From: Carettochelys insculpta
Lineage: Eukaryota > Chordata > Testudines > Carettochelyidae
Direction: 5' to 3'
NCBI RefSeq assembly: GCF_033958435.1
Contig: NC_134138.1
Location: 9,746,001-9,810,000 of the forward strand
Length of the DNA: 64,000 nt
Both the position numbers and the translations under genes were made by a program. Below the pieces are notes generated by a model. That model was given only the letters and a program-made list of their open reading frames with translations. It ran no database searches and had not been told where the DNA came from. Below are positions 35,061 to 45,602 of this stretch, piece by piece (positions within the stretch are counted from its first letter, which is position 1; the number at the start of each line of letters is the position of its first letter).

Positions 35061-35344
35061 GAATCATACTCAGCAGGTGTGTGGGCTACACTGGCTTGGG
35101 AAACAAGCCTGCACTGGTAATACATTTGCTTGGACCTTATTGCTCACACTTGTTATTAGACTCCTGTAGGCTAGTGGGATATGAAGAGAATAAAAGTGAA
35201 AATGATACCTACAAGCTGGACCATAGCTGGAGATCTGAAGTGGGGGAATGTCATTCTTAGCCAAGGTGAAGTTTCAAGTAGGAAAAATATTATCCTGTTC
35301 TGGTCTTTGTGAAGTAAAGTTGTGAAATTGAATTGTTGAGGCTG

Positions 35345-35625
35345 GAGTCCACCCGTGCTCCATTGCCCTGAGCAAAGCCTGAGCCCCACTGCTCTGGGCA
35401 GCGGTGAACAAAGCAGAAGGCCAAGGGCTTCAGCCCCAGGCAGAGAGCCTGTAAGCTTAGCCTTGCCACTCAGGGCTGAAGCCCATGGTCTTCAGCTTCA
35501 GCTCTACACAGTGGAGTTCAGGCTTTGGTCCCAGACCATGGCAAGTCTAGATCAGGCCTGGGGACCTCATGACAATGGGGTTGCAATCTACTTTGAGGTC
35601 ATGACCTACAGTTTGAGAGCTGCTA
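35345..35625. mobile_element. hAT-like fragment
   Basis: The right end GACCTACAGTTTGAGAGCTG is the decayed right terminus common in Charlie-like elements, and the preceding text has CATGGTCTTCAGCTTCAGC-like filler. No left terminus found. Confidence 0.4.
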
Positions 35626-36486
35626 GATAAGGCATTAGAAAAGAAGTATCCAAATCTACCCAAGGGCTGTGCAGGTGACTTGCTGGGAGTGCCAAGATAG
35701 AAGTTAATTTTCACATTCATTTAAATAATGTTTGAGGTGACTCTTCTATAGCTTGAGCACTGTATGTCTAGCCTTATTCCAAGTGGCTGCTGTGTATTGT
35801 ACGTTACTCTATGTGTATATTCATGTGTTTTCTTTCTGCCTGGAAACTTGGAAGATGTGAATACACATGTATGTATATACTATGGGGGAGATTGTATGCA
35901 GCAGTTCCAACAGATGGATTTATCTGCCACAAAAGAGCAGCTGCTATTGCATAACATACTCCCTGTCAGTAGGGTGCACTTCAGAGATATAGCCTTGGGA
36001 CTGTGTGCACACATTCACCCTCTCATCAAATCCCTCCCCTGTGCTTATCTGTTTAATACAAATCTGGAAAATGAAGACGCAGAAAGCTCCATTCTGCTAC
36101 ACACACACACACACACACGACATTTCTTCTAACAACTCAGTATCAGTCTGACCCTTCCTACCTGAACATACTGCTGCACACATCCATACTGCTGTTGGGA
36201 GCAGGAGGATCAGGGAAGAGGCATGTGGACAGTGGAGGGTTGAAGTTGCGATATGTTGGTTGTACTTGCAGCAAAGTGTGTGCCTGTGGATGGACGAGGA
36301 GAGGGTACCTGCTTGTCAGGTGAGCTGATTCTTATTTCTTTGCTTTTGCAGCATGTGTAGCAACTGGAACTACTTCACAATTAAGTTTCTATATTTAAAT
36401 GCGTGTTTATTGTAGGCATAGCTGGTAGAATTGACAAGATAATATGCCTCTGTGTGTGAATATATGTGGACATGCACATAGGATTT
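35626..36486. other. Unannotated stretch with a short (CA)n
   Basis: A 10-unit (CA)n run lies at 36099-36118. The 122-codon frame covering it has no domain. Confidence 0.4.
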
Positions 36487-36489
36487 TGT

Positions 36490-36945
36490 GGCTGTGGCCA
36501 CACTTGGCCAAAACTTTGAAATGGCTGTGCAAATGGCCATTTCGAAGATTGCTAATGAGGCGCTGAATTGAATATTCAGTGTCTCATTAGCATTAGGATG
36601 CTTCTGGCCGCGGCACTTCGAAAGTGCCACTTTCGAAAGCGTGTGGCTCAGCGCAGCTACACAGGGCTCCTTTTTGAAAGGATCCCGCCCATTTCGAAAT
36701 ACCCTTATTCCCCTCCGCTGAGAGGAATAAGAGGATTTCGAAAGGAGTGGGGTCCTTTCAAAAAGGACCCCCGTGTAGCCATGCCGAGCTGTGCGCCTTC
36801 GAAAGCAGCACTTTCAAAGTGCCGCGGCCGGAAGCGTCCTAATGCTAATGAGGCGTTGAATATTCAATTCAGCGCCTCATTAGTAATCTTCGAAATGGCC
36901 ATTTGCATGGCCGTTTTGAAGTTTTGGCCAAGTGTGGCAAGAGCC
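36490..36945. mobile_element. Family B-like MITE copy 3, TSD TGT
   Basis: 456 bp, ends GGCTGTGGCCACACTTGGCC and GGCCAAGTGTGGCAAGAGCC, flanked by TGT at 36487-36489 and 36946-36948. It is a large palindrome with the family B arm words (GCAAATGGCCATTTCGAAG, CATTAGCATTAGGA) and a GGAATAAG-centred apex near 36718. The termini read GTGGCCACAC instead of GTCTACAC, so this is a distinct subfamily using the same 3-bp duplication. Confidence 0.85.
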
Positions 36946-37094
36946 TGTGTGTGCATTGTCTAGATTAAAAGAACATTGCAGTTGCAGAGTCAAAGACGGA
37001 AAAGTCAGGGAATGCTAGACTTAAAGGGTGTAAGTGTGTGTGCCCACATGTACATACTGTCATTGGTAGTACAGTGTTCTTATCATTGATTTTC

Positions 37095-37545
37095 ACAGAA
37101 TCATAGAATTCTAGGGCAGAAAGAGACCTCAGGGGGTCCTCGACTCCAACCCCCTGCACAAAGCAGGACCAACTCTAAGTAATCATCCCAGCCAGGACTT
37201 TGTCAAACTGGGACTTTAAAAAAGGTTAGGGTTGGAGATTCCACCACCACTCTAGGTAATGCATTCCAGTGCTTCACCATCATCCTAGGGAAATAGCTTT
37301 TCCTAATATCCATCTTAGACCTCCCCCACTGTAACTTGAGACCATTGCTCCTTGTTCTGTCATCCAGCATTACTGAGAACAACCTCTCTCCATCATCTTT
37401 AGAGCTCCCCTTCAGGAAGTTGAAGGCTGCTATCAAATCACCCCTCACTCTTCTCTTCCGCAAACTAAATAAGTTCAAACCCCTCAGTCTTTCCTCATAG
37501 GTCATGTGCTCCAGCCCCCTAACCAAGGGATCCCATGTCTCCGTT
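37095..37545 (-). pseudogene. CR1 LINE 3' end, minus strand
   Basis: Begins (plus strand) with AGAATCATAGAATTCTAGGG, the reverse of the CR1 3' terminus. On the minus strand an uninterrupted frame gives RLRGLNLFSLRKRRVRGDLI, AAFNFLKGSSKDDGERLFSV and VKHWNALPRVVVESPTL, the last part of CR1 ORF2. It is 5'-truncated at about 37545. The open frame shows modest age, but RT and endonuclease are absent. Confidence 0.85.
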
Positions 37546-37606
37546 GTAATCCATAATGTCTTTGTTCCTCGCTTCAGTGTGACATAGCATTTTGATTCAG
37601 CTAGGG

Positions 37607-38549
37607 CAGGGGTGTCCAGCATTTTTCATTGGGGTTGTATGACAATGTTTTACATGTTCTGGGGGCCAAACACAAAATAGCCCCAAACTGCAAGCCACCT
37701 GCCTCTACGCTTACACCTCCCCATAGCCCCAAACTGCCCCCTGTCTTAGATCCCCCACAGCCCCAAACCGTGTCCAGCCTTAGACTCAATTCTCCCACGC
37801 ACCCCTCTAGCTCAGCTTCTCCACATATCTGTCTCGATGCCCCCACTGCCACTCCAGCTCAGCCTGTCTGTCTGTCCCGACAACTCCCTGCTCCCTCTCC
37901 AGCCCAGCCAGTCCATTTGTCTATCCCAACAACTCCCTATTGCCCCTCCAGTCCTGCCAGTCCATCTGTCTGGCTGTCTGTCTCCCCACCATGCCCCACC
38001 CAAGCCCTGTCCATCTATCTGTCCCAATACCTTCCGACTGCCCCTTCAGCACAGCTGGTCCGTCCATTGTCTGTCTGTCCAGGCACTGCTATGTTGAGGA
38101 TGCCTCTCATCTTGGCGAGCAGGGCACAGGACTCCTGTGATGCCACCTCAAGGCAGGGTAGAGCTGGCCCTGCAGTAGCTCCTCAGTGATGCCGGCCTGA
38201 CAGTAGTAGGCAGGCTGTGCAATGCTCTTCAGCAGTATGCTCAGTAGCTTGATGCCCTTGGTAGGGCTTCTCCCCCGCCATGCTGGCCTGGGAGTGAGTG
38301 AACGAGCCTACACCAGGACTACTCATTACAGGAGCCATGCGGGGACAAATCTCTGCAAAGGACGGAGCCTGCATTCTCCACAGTGCCCCCTGCCAGCTCC
38401 GCCCCACATACATTGTGGCTGGGAGCCACATGTGGCTCAGAGCTGCCCAGCTGCCTTTTAAAAATGGTGCCACTGCCTGTTTGCTGGGCTGGATAAAAAG
38501 GCTCCACGGGCTGGATTGTGGCCTGCGGGCCGTGTGTTGGACGCCCCTG
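37607..38549. mobile_element. hAT element, non-autonomous, perfect 8-bp TSD
   Basis: The left end CAGGGGTGTCCAGCATTTTT and the right end GTGTGTTGGACGCCCCTG are inverted repeats. AGCTAGGG flanks both sides (37599-37606 and 38550-38557) without mismatch. The 943-bp interior includes a pyrimidine-rich minisatellite (37825-38095) and CGGGCTGGATTGTGGCCTGC near the right end. The 186-codon plus-strand frame at 37629-38189 is Pro/Ser/Leu/Thr-rich because of the minisatellite and is not a transposase. Confidence 0.88.
37825..38095. repeat. Minisatellite, about 60-bp unit
   Basis: Roughly four imperfect units built from CCAGTCCATCTGTCTGGCTG and CAACAACTCCCTATTGCCCC words. It lies within the hAT element. 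Confidence 0.6.
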
Positions 38550-38808
38550 AGCTAGGGAATGCTATTTCTCTCACTTGCTTTCCCTCCTCATCCTTGTACA
38601 TTAGCCTCCTCCATGAAGGATAAGAGGCCATTTGCTTTGGCATCTTGATTCCATGCTAGCATGAATGGAGCGCTGCGAACTCTGTGGGCTTTCTGAGGCA
38701 AAGCTAACCCACTGACTTCATGATGCACAGTGACACAAATCTATGAAGTAGTCTGAGGAGGAAGGAGGTAGCCAGTGCCACCAAAGAGAACACACCTTCT
38801 TCTTCAAG

Positions 38809-38977
38809 TGGTCCCCGTGGGTGCTCCACCGTAGGTGTCGGGCTCACCCCGGCGCCTCAGCTTGGAAAAATCTTCAGCAGTCTCTGTCGGGTCGCGCATG
38901 CACCGATGCACGTCGGTCCTTCGTGCGCTTACGGTCACGTGCGCGATCTGGTCCCCGCCAGTTCCTTCTCAACCGCC
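38809..38977 (+). repeat. DIRS left inverted terminal repeat
   Basis: Runs from GTGGTCCCCGTGGGTGCTCC through TTACGGTCACGTGCGCGATC to CTCAACCGCC. Its reverse complement is found at 44676-44842 with about 85-90% identity by eye. The outermost 10 bases (CTTCTTCAAG) are not shared by the right end but reappear in the internal complementary region. Confidence 0.88.
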
Positions 38978-39271
38978 AACGGCTGCAGATGGAATCCTCT
39001 CCGGCTCCAACGCCGGAGACAGATAAACTCTGTTTATTCGTTCTTACTAGTTATAGTTATAGTTAATCGTCATTTAGTTATTAAAATAATTAGTTCTACT
39101 GTGTATATAGTTTTTTAAAGGCAAGAGACTGAGCTAAGGACCAAGGCGGCCACCTTCGGGTGGGCCCGCTATTTTGATAACCTTCAACGGTTAACGGTTG
39201 CTGATTGTTTGGTCAATAGGCTGCTAAGTGCTCTGTTAGCACTTAAGAGCTTAAAGACTTAAAGACTAACA

Positions 39272-41498
39272 ATGTCGTCTCCGGGTTTTAAAAAGTGTGA
39301 ATCCTGCTGGGAGGCTATGCCTGCCTCAGACGGGCACAGTAAATGTATCCGGTGCCTCGGGGAAGCCCATGTCCCCCAAAAGTGCTCTCATTGCTTTAAA
39401 TTAACAACTAGAGCTCGGAAAGATAGAGAGATGAGGCTCAAAATGCTTCTCTTTGACAAGGCCCTTCAGCCTGCCACATCGGAAAAGCCCCATAAGGAGG
39501 GCTTTTTGGGTTTGCACAAGAGGAAGGCTGCCTCTTTGACCTCCTCTGTGCAGAAGAAGAAAAAGGCTTCACCAGCTCGATCCCTGCCAGTTACCTCTGT
39601 GAGCGGGACGAGCGAAACAAGGGGCCCGGGCCCGCTGGGCTCTTCTGCTGGGAAGGCCACGGTGCATGTACCCGTACAGGGGCCTGCGACTCTTAAGGAG
39701 ATGGCACCAAAGGCCGTACAGGCACCGGGAAGATCGGCACCGGCTGCTGCGGCACTGAGCCTTTCGGCTCCGACGGCACCGGAGCTTCAGCACACGGCAC
39801 AGAGCCCAACGGGGCTGGACGAAACGCCCCGAGCGGCACCGAGGACAACGGCACCGAGCACAGCACCGGGGGCAGTGGAACTCAGCACGGCACCGATCAG
39901 ACTTCCTGCGGTGCCTGAGCGGGGGAAAGCCAAAGCAAAGACTCAGCACCGCAGCCCCTCCCTGAGGTAATTGCGCTGCGATTATCACCGCGCTCCCCCC
40001 TGGAGATTCAGTGAGCAGCAACGCCATCAGCCTGCCACAGGCTTCCATCTCCATTTCTTCAATGACCATCTCCTGGACTTGGACATTTTTCACCATCTTC
40101 CAGCAGAGATCCCTATGAATATCATCACAGAGGATCTCCCCCTATGTCAGTGTCATCTCAACGATCACGTCATTCCTTACATCATCCTTATGCTTTCAGG
40201 TCGTGGTCCAGGTCCCCATCATCGGGACCTTGCCCTTGTTGCTATGGCCACCACTATTATACGGAACATCAACACAGGAGTTCTGCATCTCGTTGTAGAT
40301 CCCCGTCAACGCCTCGTCAACATCACAGTATACAGCTTCAGCCTGGGGGAACACCACAAGTTTCCCAGTCAGAGGCTGGTTCAAAGGATTTTGAACCTCA
40401 TTTAGAAACCTCAAAAGGGCAACCATATGAACACAGCCAGGATCCCGAGGAACTGGAGGAGAGATATCATAGCGATGCCTCCTCACCTTCTCCAGACGAA
40501 GCGGTCGTTCCTGGGGACATCTCTCCCCCAGATGACCTAAAACAATTTCAAGAGCTGTTCAAAAGGGAGGCTCAATCTCAGGACATTCAAGTGGCGGAGG
40601 TACAGGAGAAACACCATAAGCTCCTCAAAACCTCGGACCTCCGGCTTCCTCTAAGATAACCATACCATTGGACGATGCAATTATGGAGGCAGCTACTAAC
40701 ATATGGCAGACTCCAGCCTCCACCCCTCCTACCAACAAGAGGGCAGATAAGAAGTACTTTGTCCCTGCCAAAGGCATGGAGTTTTTGTTCAGTCACCCAC
40801 AGCCAAATTCGCTAGTGGTTGAATCCTCCCAACACACAGCCAAAACGTCCCAGTATAAATCCGGGGGATCGGACAAGGATATAAAGAAATTGGACCTCCT
40901 CGGCAGAGAGGTCTACTCATCATCTACCCTGCTGCTGTGGATGGCTAACTACGTTGCCCATTTGTCGAACCACAATTTCGACAATTATTCTAAGCTTACC
41001 GCCCTCATGGACTTTCTTCCGGAGGATAAAAAGCCGGTCCTCAAGGCAATCGTACAAGAAGGATACGCAGCTTCACGAGCAGAAGTTCAGATTGCCTTGG
41101 AAGTAGCGGACACAGCGTCTCGTGCCACAGCCACTGCGGTGGTAATGCGTAGGGAGTCGTGGCTTCAGACGTCAGGCATTCCCAAGGATCTGCAAGTAAA
41201 AATCACAGACCTTCCCTTTGACAAACTGAAATTATTCGGAGAATCAACTGACTCAGTCTTGCACTCTAGTAAAGACTCGAGAGCTACACTTTGGACTCTG
41301 GGTATATATACCCCGCCATACAGAAGAAAGAAGTTCTACCCTCAACAACGGTGTTATAGTTATCAACCCCAACGCACCCATTTTCAACGGGGGTATGATC
41401 AGGGGCGCCAACAACAGCCACCACAGTACAAGGCCCCTGGATGTCGACCAAAGCAGGGCCACGCCTCCTCCGGACGAAACATAAGACAGCAGGTTTGA
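39272..41498 (+). pseudogene. DIRS ORF1 (gag-like), split over three frames
   Basis: The first part (39272-39970, 232 codons) starts MSSPGFKKCESCWEAMPASD and has the Cys/His-rich N-terminus C-x2-C-x11-C-x2-C (CIRCLGEAH). A Pro/Ala/Thr-rich segment follows. The protein then moves to frame 1 (to 40659; stops at 40012 and 40063 in that frame) and on to frame 3 from about 40630. The last part (to 41498) holds the conserved gag core: NIWQTPASTPP, LDLLGREVYSSSTLLL, NHNFDNYSKLTALMDFLPED and RATATAVVMRRESW. At least two frameshifts and two nonsense codons inactivate it. The role by analogy is particle or RNP formation; no enzymatic motif is seen. Confidence 0.85.
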
Positions 41499-41553
41499 CG
41501 GGTATGTCGGGGATTGTGAAACCAAGACCGTCTCTCAGTGCCAATCTCAACAC

Positions 41554-43430
41554 ATGTTTCATCATCAACTCAAGCCATTCTATCCTCAATGGAATAGCAT
41601 CACCACGGACAAATGGGTATTGGAGATTATAGCCACGGGGTACACAATCCCCTTTCAATCATTACCACCACCAAATCTTCCCACCACGCCCCTTCTCAGG
41701 GACCCCTCTCACCTCATGGAACTAAAACGGGAGGTGGACCACCTCCTGTTCATAGGGGCGGTGGAGAGAGTGCCGGAACATTTTCAGGGCAAAGGTTTCT
41801 ACTCCTGGTACTTCTTGACAGAGAAGAAGACAGGAGGTTGGAGACCCATTCTGGATTTACGGGCCCTCAACCAATATCTGCGCAAACAATGCTTCAAAAT
41901 GACTACAATGGCTTCCATAATCACAGCGCTAGACGATGGAGACTGGTTTGCAGCCCTCGACTTACAGGATGCGTATTTCCCTATCACAATTCATCCGGCG
42001 CACAGGCGCTTCCTCCGGTTCATAGTAGGCAAAGATCATTTCCAATACAGAGTCCTTCCATTCGGTCTCTCTTCGGCACCCAGAGTTTTCACCCAGACCC
42101 TGGCGGTCGTGTCAGCATACCTGCACAGACAAGGCGTCTTCATCTTCCTGTACCTGGACTATTGCCTACTAAAAGGAACTTCCCAAGTGGAGGTCTTACA
42201 GATGATACACATCACCACAAACACATTTACCTCACTGGGCCTCATCATCAACTTCTCAAAGTCAAAGACCGAGCCCACACAAAATGTAGAATTTATAGGA
42301 GCTCGGATAGACTCTGTTGCATTAAGGGTATATTTGCCTGATGCCCGTTTTCACGCCATCGAGTCTCTAGTACAACTAATAACATGCAGCCCCACTGTTT
42401 CAGTCCTAACGTGCTTAGAGTTACTGGGGCACATGGCCACCACCACGTTTGTGGTACAAAATGCCAGACTACACATGCGAGGCTTGCAACATTGGTTGGC
42501 GTCCGTGTACAAACCATCCACTCATATCGTTCCCAGGATGGTATCACCCACAATGGAGGTGCGAAGGTCACTAACATGGTGGGCAAACCACAAGAACCTA
42601 CTAGCAGGGGTGCCTTTCCGCCAACCACAAATTACTGTTTTCCTTACAACAGATGCATCCCATACGGGATGGGGGGCACACATGGACAACAAAGCCACGC
42701 AAGGTTTATGGTCCCCTGTGGAGAAGGCACTGCATATAAACATACTAGAGCTCAGAGCAGTGTTCAATGCGTGCAGACATTTTCGGAGTTATCTGCACGG
42801 GAAAGTAGTCGGGGTAAATACCGACAATACCTCCACCATGTTTTATAATAACCGACAAGGGGGGACCAGATCTCATGCTCTCTGTGCAGAGGTGGTCCAG
42901 TTGTGGAACTGGTGCATTGCCAACAACATAACCCTAAGAGCTTCATACTTACCGGGTGTCCACAACGTAAAGGCGGACCAAATCAGCAGACACTTTGCGC
43001 TCAGTCACGAGTGGCAGATCCGTCCCGACCTGCTTCACCGAGTGTTTCACAGATGGGGGTTTCCCCAAATCAATTTGTTCGCCACTCACAACAACAAGAA
43101 ATGTCCCTGGTACTGCTCCAGAGCGGGCATAGGACAGGGATCCTTGGGGGACGCCTTCATGATTCCATGGAAGGGTCCTCTACTCCATGCGTTCCCTCCC
43201 ACAACACTCATACACAAGGTCTTGGAGAAAGCCAAAAGGTAGAGAGCACGCATGATACTCATAGTTCCAACCTGGGATTGACAACAATGGTTCCCACTGC
43301 TTCTACGCATGGCACAGCGCCGGCCGTTTCCCCTACCGACAGTACCGGACCTTCTCACACAGGCTCGAGGGTCAATACTTCATCCACGCCCGCAGGGACT
43401 CCGCCTACAGGCATGGCTAATCCATGGCTC
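41554..43430 (+). pseudogene. DIRS ORF2: reverse transcriptase, RNase H, methyltransferase-like tail
   Basis: An open frame of 562 codons (41554-43242). RT blocks: GGWRPILDLRALNQYL (94-109), motif A LDLQDAYF (135-142), motif B LPFGLSSAP (168-176), and motif C YLDY (200-203), where the family has YLDD. The second metal-binding Asp is a Tyr (TAT at 42160), so RT should be inactive. RNase H shows D367, E399, D424 and D475 in TTDAS, ILEL, NTDN and KADQIS. The tail from about residue 490 (HRWGFPQINLFA, CSRAGIGQGSLGDAF) resembles the Dam-like methyltransferase module of DIRS elements. TAG at 43240 and TGA near 43279 cut this tail short; the frame would otherwise reach about 43430, overlapping the recombinase. 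The start codon is uncertain; the frame is open upstream of the Met at 41554. Confidence 0.88.
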
Positions 43431-44465
43431 AGTGCCCTAGAGAGTACATGTTCAGAGGAAGTGCAGCAAGTCCTGGAGTGTAGTCGGAGGACTTCCACCA
43501 GAAGGACTTATGAGCACAAGTGGATGCGATTTTCCTCTTGCTCTTCCAAGCAGTTGACACCTCTGGACGCCCCTATAACCATGATTCTGGACTACCTGCT
43601 AGAACTTAAACAAAAGGGGCTCTCTCTATCCTCCATAAAGGTTCATCTTGTGGCTATATCAGCTTTTCGACATGAAGAGGAGGGATCAACCATATTCGCC
43701 CATCCTGTTGTCACACGCTTCCTAAAGGGGTTAGCAAACCTGTATCCCTCTCGGCAACCGATACCGCCGTCATGGAGTTTGGACGTGGTTCTCCACACGC
43801 TATCGGGACAGCCCTTTGAGCCATTGGCTACGGTTCCCCTTCGGTTACTTACCATGAAGACGACCTTCCTTCTGGCAATCACGTCAGCTCGCAGGGTGAG
43901 CGAGCTCGCAGCCATAATGTCCACACCGCCCTGCACGGTATTCTCAAAGGAGGCGGTGCTCTTGCGCTTACACCCAGCCTTCGTTCCAAAGGTCTCTTCA
44001 GACTTCCACATTAACGAACCCATAGTATTGCCCTCGTTTTATCCTAAGCCTCACAACTCGAGCAAAGAGGCATGGTTGCACTTATTAGATGTGAGAAGGG
44101 CGCTGGCCTTCTATATCGATAGAACTAAGCCTTTCCGGAAAACGGACAGACTCCTGGTGTCCCTCGTACCCAGGTCGAAAGGGGAAGGCCTATCTTTGCA
44201 GAGGATTTCAAACCACATTGTGTCATGCATAAGACTGTGCTATGAGCTTCGCAAGACTCCTCTGCCAGTTCCGCCCAGGGCTCACTCCACTAGGGCGATG
44301 GCGTCGTCGACGGCCTTCTTCAAGGGAATCGCGCTGAAAGACATCTGCAGAGCGGCGACTTGATCATCCTACGATACTTTCGCCAAGCACTACGCCATGC
44401 ACCGTATGTTTGACGAGGATACACGCCTGTCGACAGCAGTCCTTTCAAGGGCAAGCTGCACATAA
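43287..44465 (+). pseudogene. DIRS ORF3: tyrosine recombinase
   Basis: The usable start is Met at 43287 or 43413 (MANPWLSALESTCSEEV). A SAM-like DNA-binding segment (RRTYEHKWMRFSSC, LLELKQKGLSLSSIKVHLVA) is followed by the catalytic part. The first catalytic Arg lies in TSARRVSELAAI (about 43893). The His-x-x-Arg box AHSTRAMASS is at about 44280. TGA at 44361 ends the frame in ICRAAT; in the same frame beyond it the sequence continues with TFAKHYAMHRMF, which contains the probable nucleophilic Tyr (TAC at 44391), until a stop at 44463. The enzyme would integrate the circular cDNA; this copy lacks its nucleophile. Upstream the frame overlaps ORF2 in a different phase. Confidence 0.88.
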
Positions 44466-44510
44466 ATCGGGTACCCACCTCCTTTTTTGGGGGAAGTTAC
44501 TGCTGGGTAG

Positions 44511-44616
44511 TCACCTACGGTGGAGCACCCACGGGGACCACTTGAAGAAGACAGAGAAGTTACTCACCTCTGTAGTAATGATGGTTCTTCGAGATGTGTC
44601 CCCGTGGGTGCTCCAC
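44511..44616 (+). repeat. DIRS internal complementary region
   Basis: 44511-44550 is the reverse complement of the left terminus (CCACGGGGACCACTTGAAG). 44551-44616 is the reverse complement of the right terminus (GTTACTCACCTCTGTAGTAA, GGTTCTTCGAGATGTGTCCC). In DIRS replication such a region templates joining of the two ends into a circle. The junction at 44550/44551 therefore marks the outer ends of the element at about 38797 and 44886. Confidence 0.88.
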
Positions 44617-44675
44617 TACCCACCCGTTCCTCCCCACTTCGGAGCTCTGTTTCGTATTTTTCAGGGACATCCGGA

Positions 44676-44886
44676 GCGGTTGATCAGGAGCTGGTGGGGA
44701 CCGGATCGCGCACGTGACCGTAAGCGCGCGAAGGACTGATGCTCATCGGCGCATGCGCGACCTGATGGAGACTGCTGAAGATTTTTCCGAGCTGCGGCGC
44801 CAGGGTGAGCCCGACACCTACGGTGGAGCACCCCTGGGGACACATCTCGAAGAACCATCGTTACTACAGAGGTGAGTAACTTCTCT
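44676..44886 (+). repeat. DIRS right inverted terminal repeat and right end
   Basis: 44676-44842 is the reverse complement of the left repeat (GCGCACGTGACCGTAAGCGC; GGTGAGCCCGACACCTACGG). 44843-44886 (CATCTCGAAGAACCATCG, ACAGAGGTGAGTAACTTCTC) is the unique right end matched by the internal complementary region. Confidence 0.85.
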
Positions 44887-44917
44887 TTTCAGACCACCCC
44901 ACTCCCTCCCTCATGCT

Positions 44918-45599
44918 AGCTGTGTCTACACGTGCATGCTACTTCGAAGTAGCGGCACTAACTTCAAAATAGCGCCCGTCGCGGCTACAAGCGTCGGGCG
45001 CTATTTCGAAGTTAACTTCGACGTTAGGCGGCGAGACGTCGAAGTCGCTAACCTCATGAGGGGATCGGAATAGCGCTCTACTTCGATGTTCAATGTCAAA
45101 GTAGGGACCGTGTAGACGATCCGCGTCCCGCAACGTCGAAATTGCCGGGTCCTCCATGGCGGCCATCAGCTGGGGGGTTGAGAGATGCTCTCTCTCCAGC
45201 CCCTGCAGGGCTCTATGGTCACCGTGGGCAGCAGCCCTTAGCCCAGGGCTTCTGGCTGCTGCTGCGGCAGCTGGGGATCTATGCTGCAGGCACAGGGTCT
45301 GCAACCAGTTGTCAGCTCTGTGTATCTTGTGTTGTTTAGTGCAACTGTGTCTGGGAGGGGCCCTTTAAGGGAGCGGCTTGCTGTTGAGTCCGCCCTGTGA
45401 CCCTGTCTGCAGCTGTGCCTGGCACCCTTATTTCGATGTGTGCTACTTTGGCGTGTAGACGTTCCCTCGCAGCGCCTATTTCGATGTGGTGCCGCGCAAC
45501 GTCGAAGTTGAACATCGACGTTGCCAGCCCTGGAGGACATGTAGACGTTATTCATCGAAATAGCCTATTTTGATGTTGGCTTCACGTGTAGACGTAGCC
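44918..45599 (-). mobile_element. Family A MITE copy 4, TSD GCT
   Basis: 682 bp, AGCTGTGTCTACACGTGC to CACGTGTAGACGTAGCC, flanked by GCT at 44915-44917 and 45600-45602. The core is reversed relative to copy 1 (CCTCCATGGCGGCCATCAGC near 45152; GGGCCCTTTAAGGGAG near 45358). CpG-rich and young. It is inserted 31 bp outside the DIRS right end. Confidence 0.9.
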
Positions 45600-45602
45600 G
45601 CT

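Larger units (their letters stand above)
38797..44886 (+). mobile_element. DIRS-type retrotransposon, full length, inactivated
   Basis: About 6.1 kb with all structural marks of DIRS elements. These are inverted terminal repeats (38809-38977 and 44676-44842) and an internal complementary region near the right end (44511-44616) that matches both outer termini. The genes run gag-like, RT/RNase H with methyltransferase-like end, and tyrosine recombinase, with the last two overlapping in different frames. No target duplication is visible, as expected for recombinase-mediated insertion. It is CpG-rich compared with its flanks, so fairly young. Coding is broken in every gene: gag frameshifts, altered RT active site, nonsense codons in the RT tail and in the recombinase. 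A family A MITE is inserted 31 bp beyond its right end. Confidence 0.92.

Noticed and set aside
23987..36945. CRISPR-like interpretation of the repeated TTCGAA blocks
   Set aside because: The repeats are dispersed palindromic transposons with 3-bp duplications in a vertebrate-like genome; there is no regular spacing.
37629..38189. 186-codon frame rich in Pro, Ser and Thr
   Set aside because: It is explained by the pyrimidine-rich minisatellite inside an hAT element; no signal peptide or domain.
38797..44886. Endogenous retrovirus interpretation of the 6 kb element
   Set aside because: It has inverted ends, an internal complementary region and a tyrosine recombinase instead of LTRs, protease and a DDE integrase; that defines DIRS.
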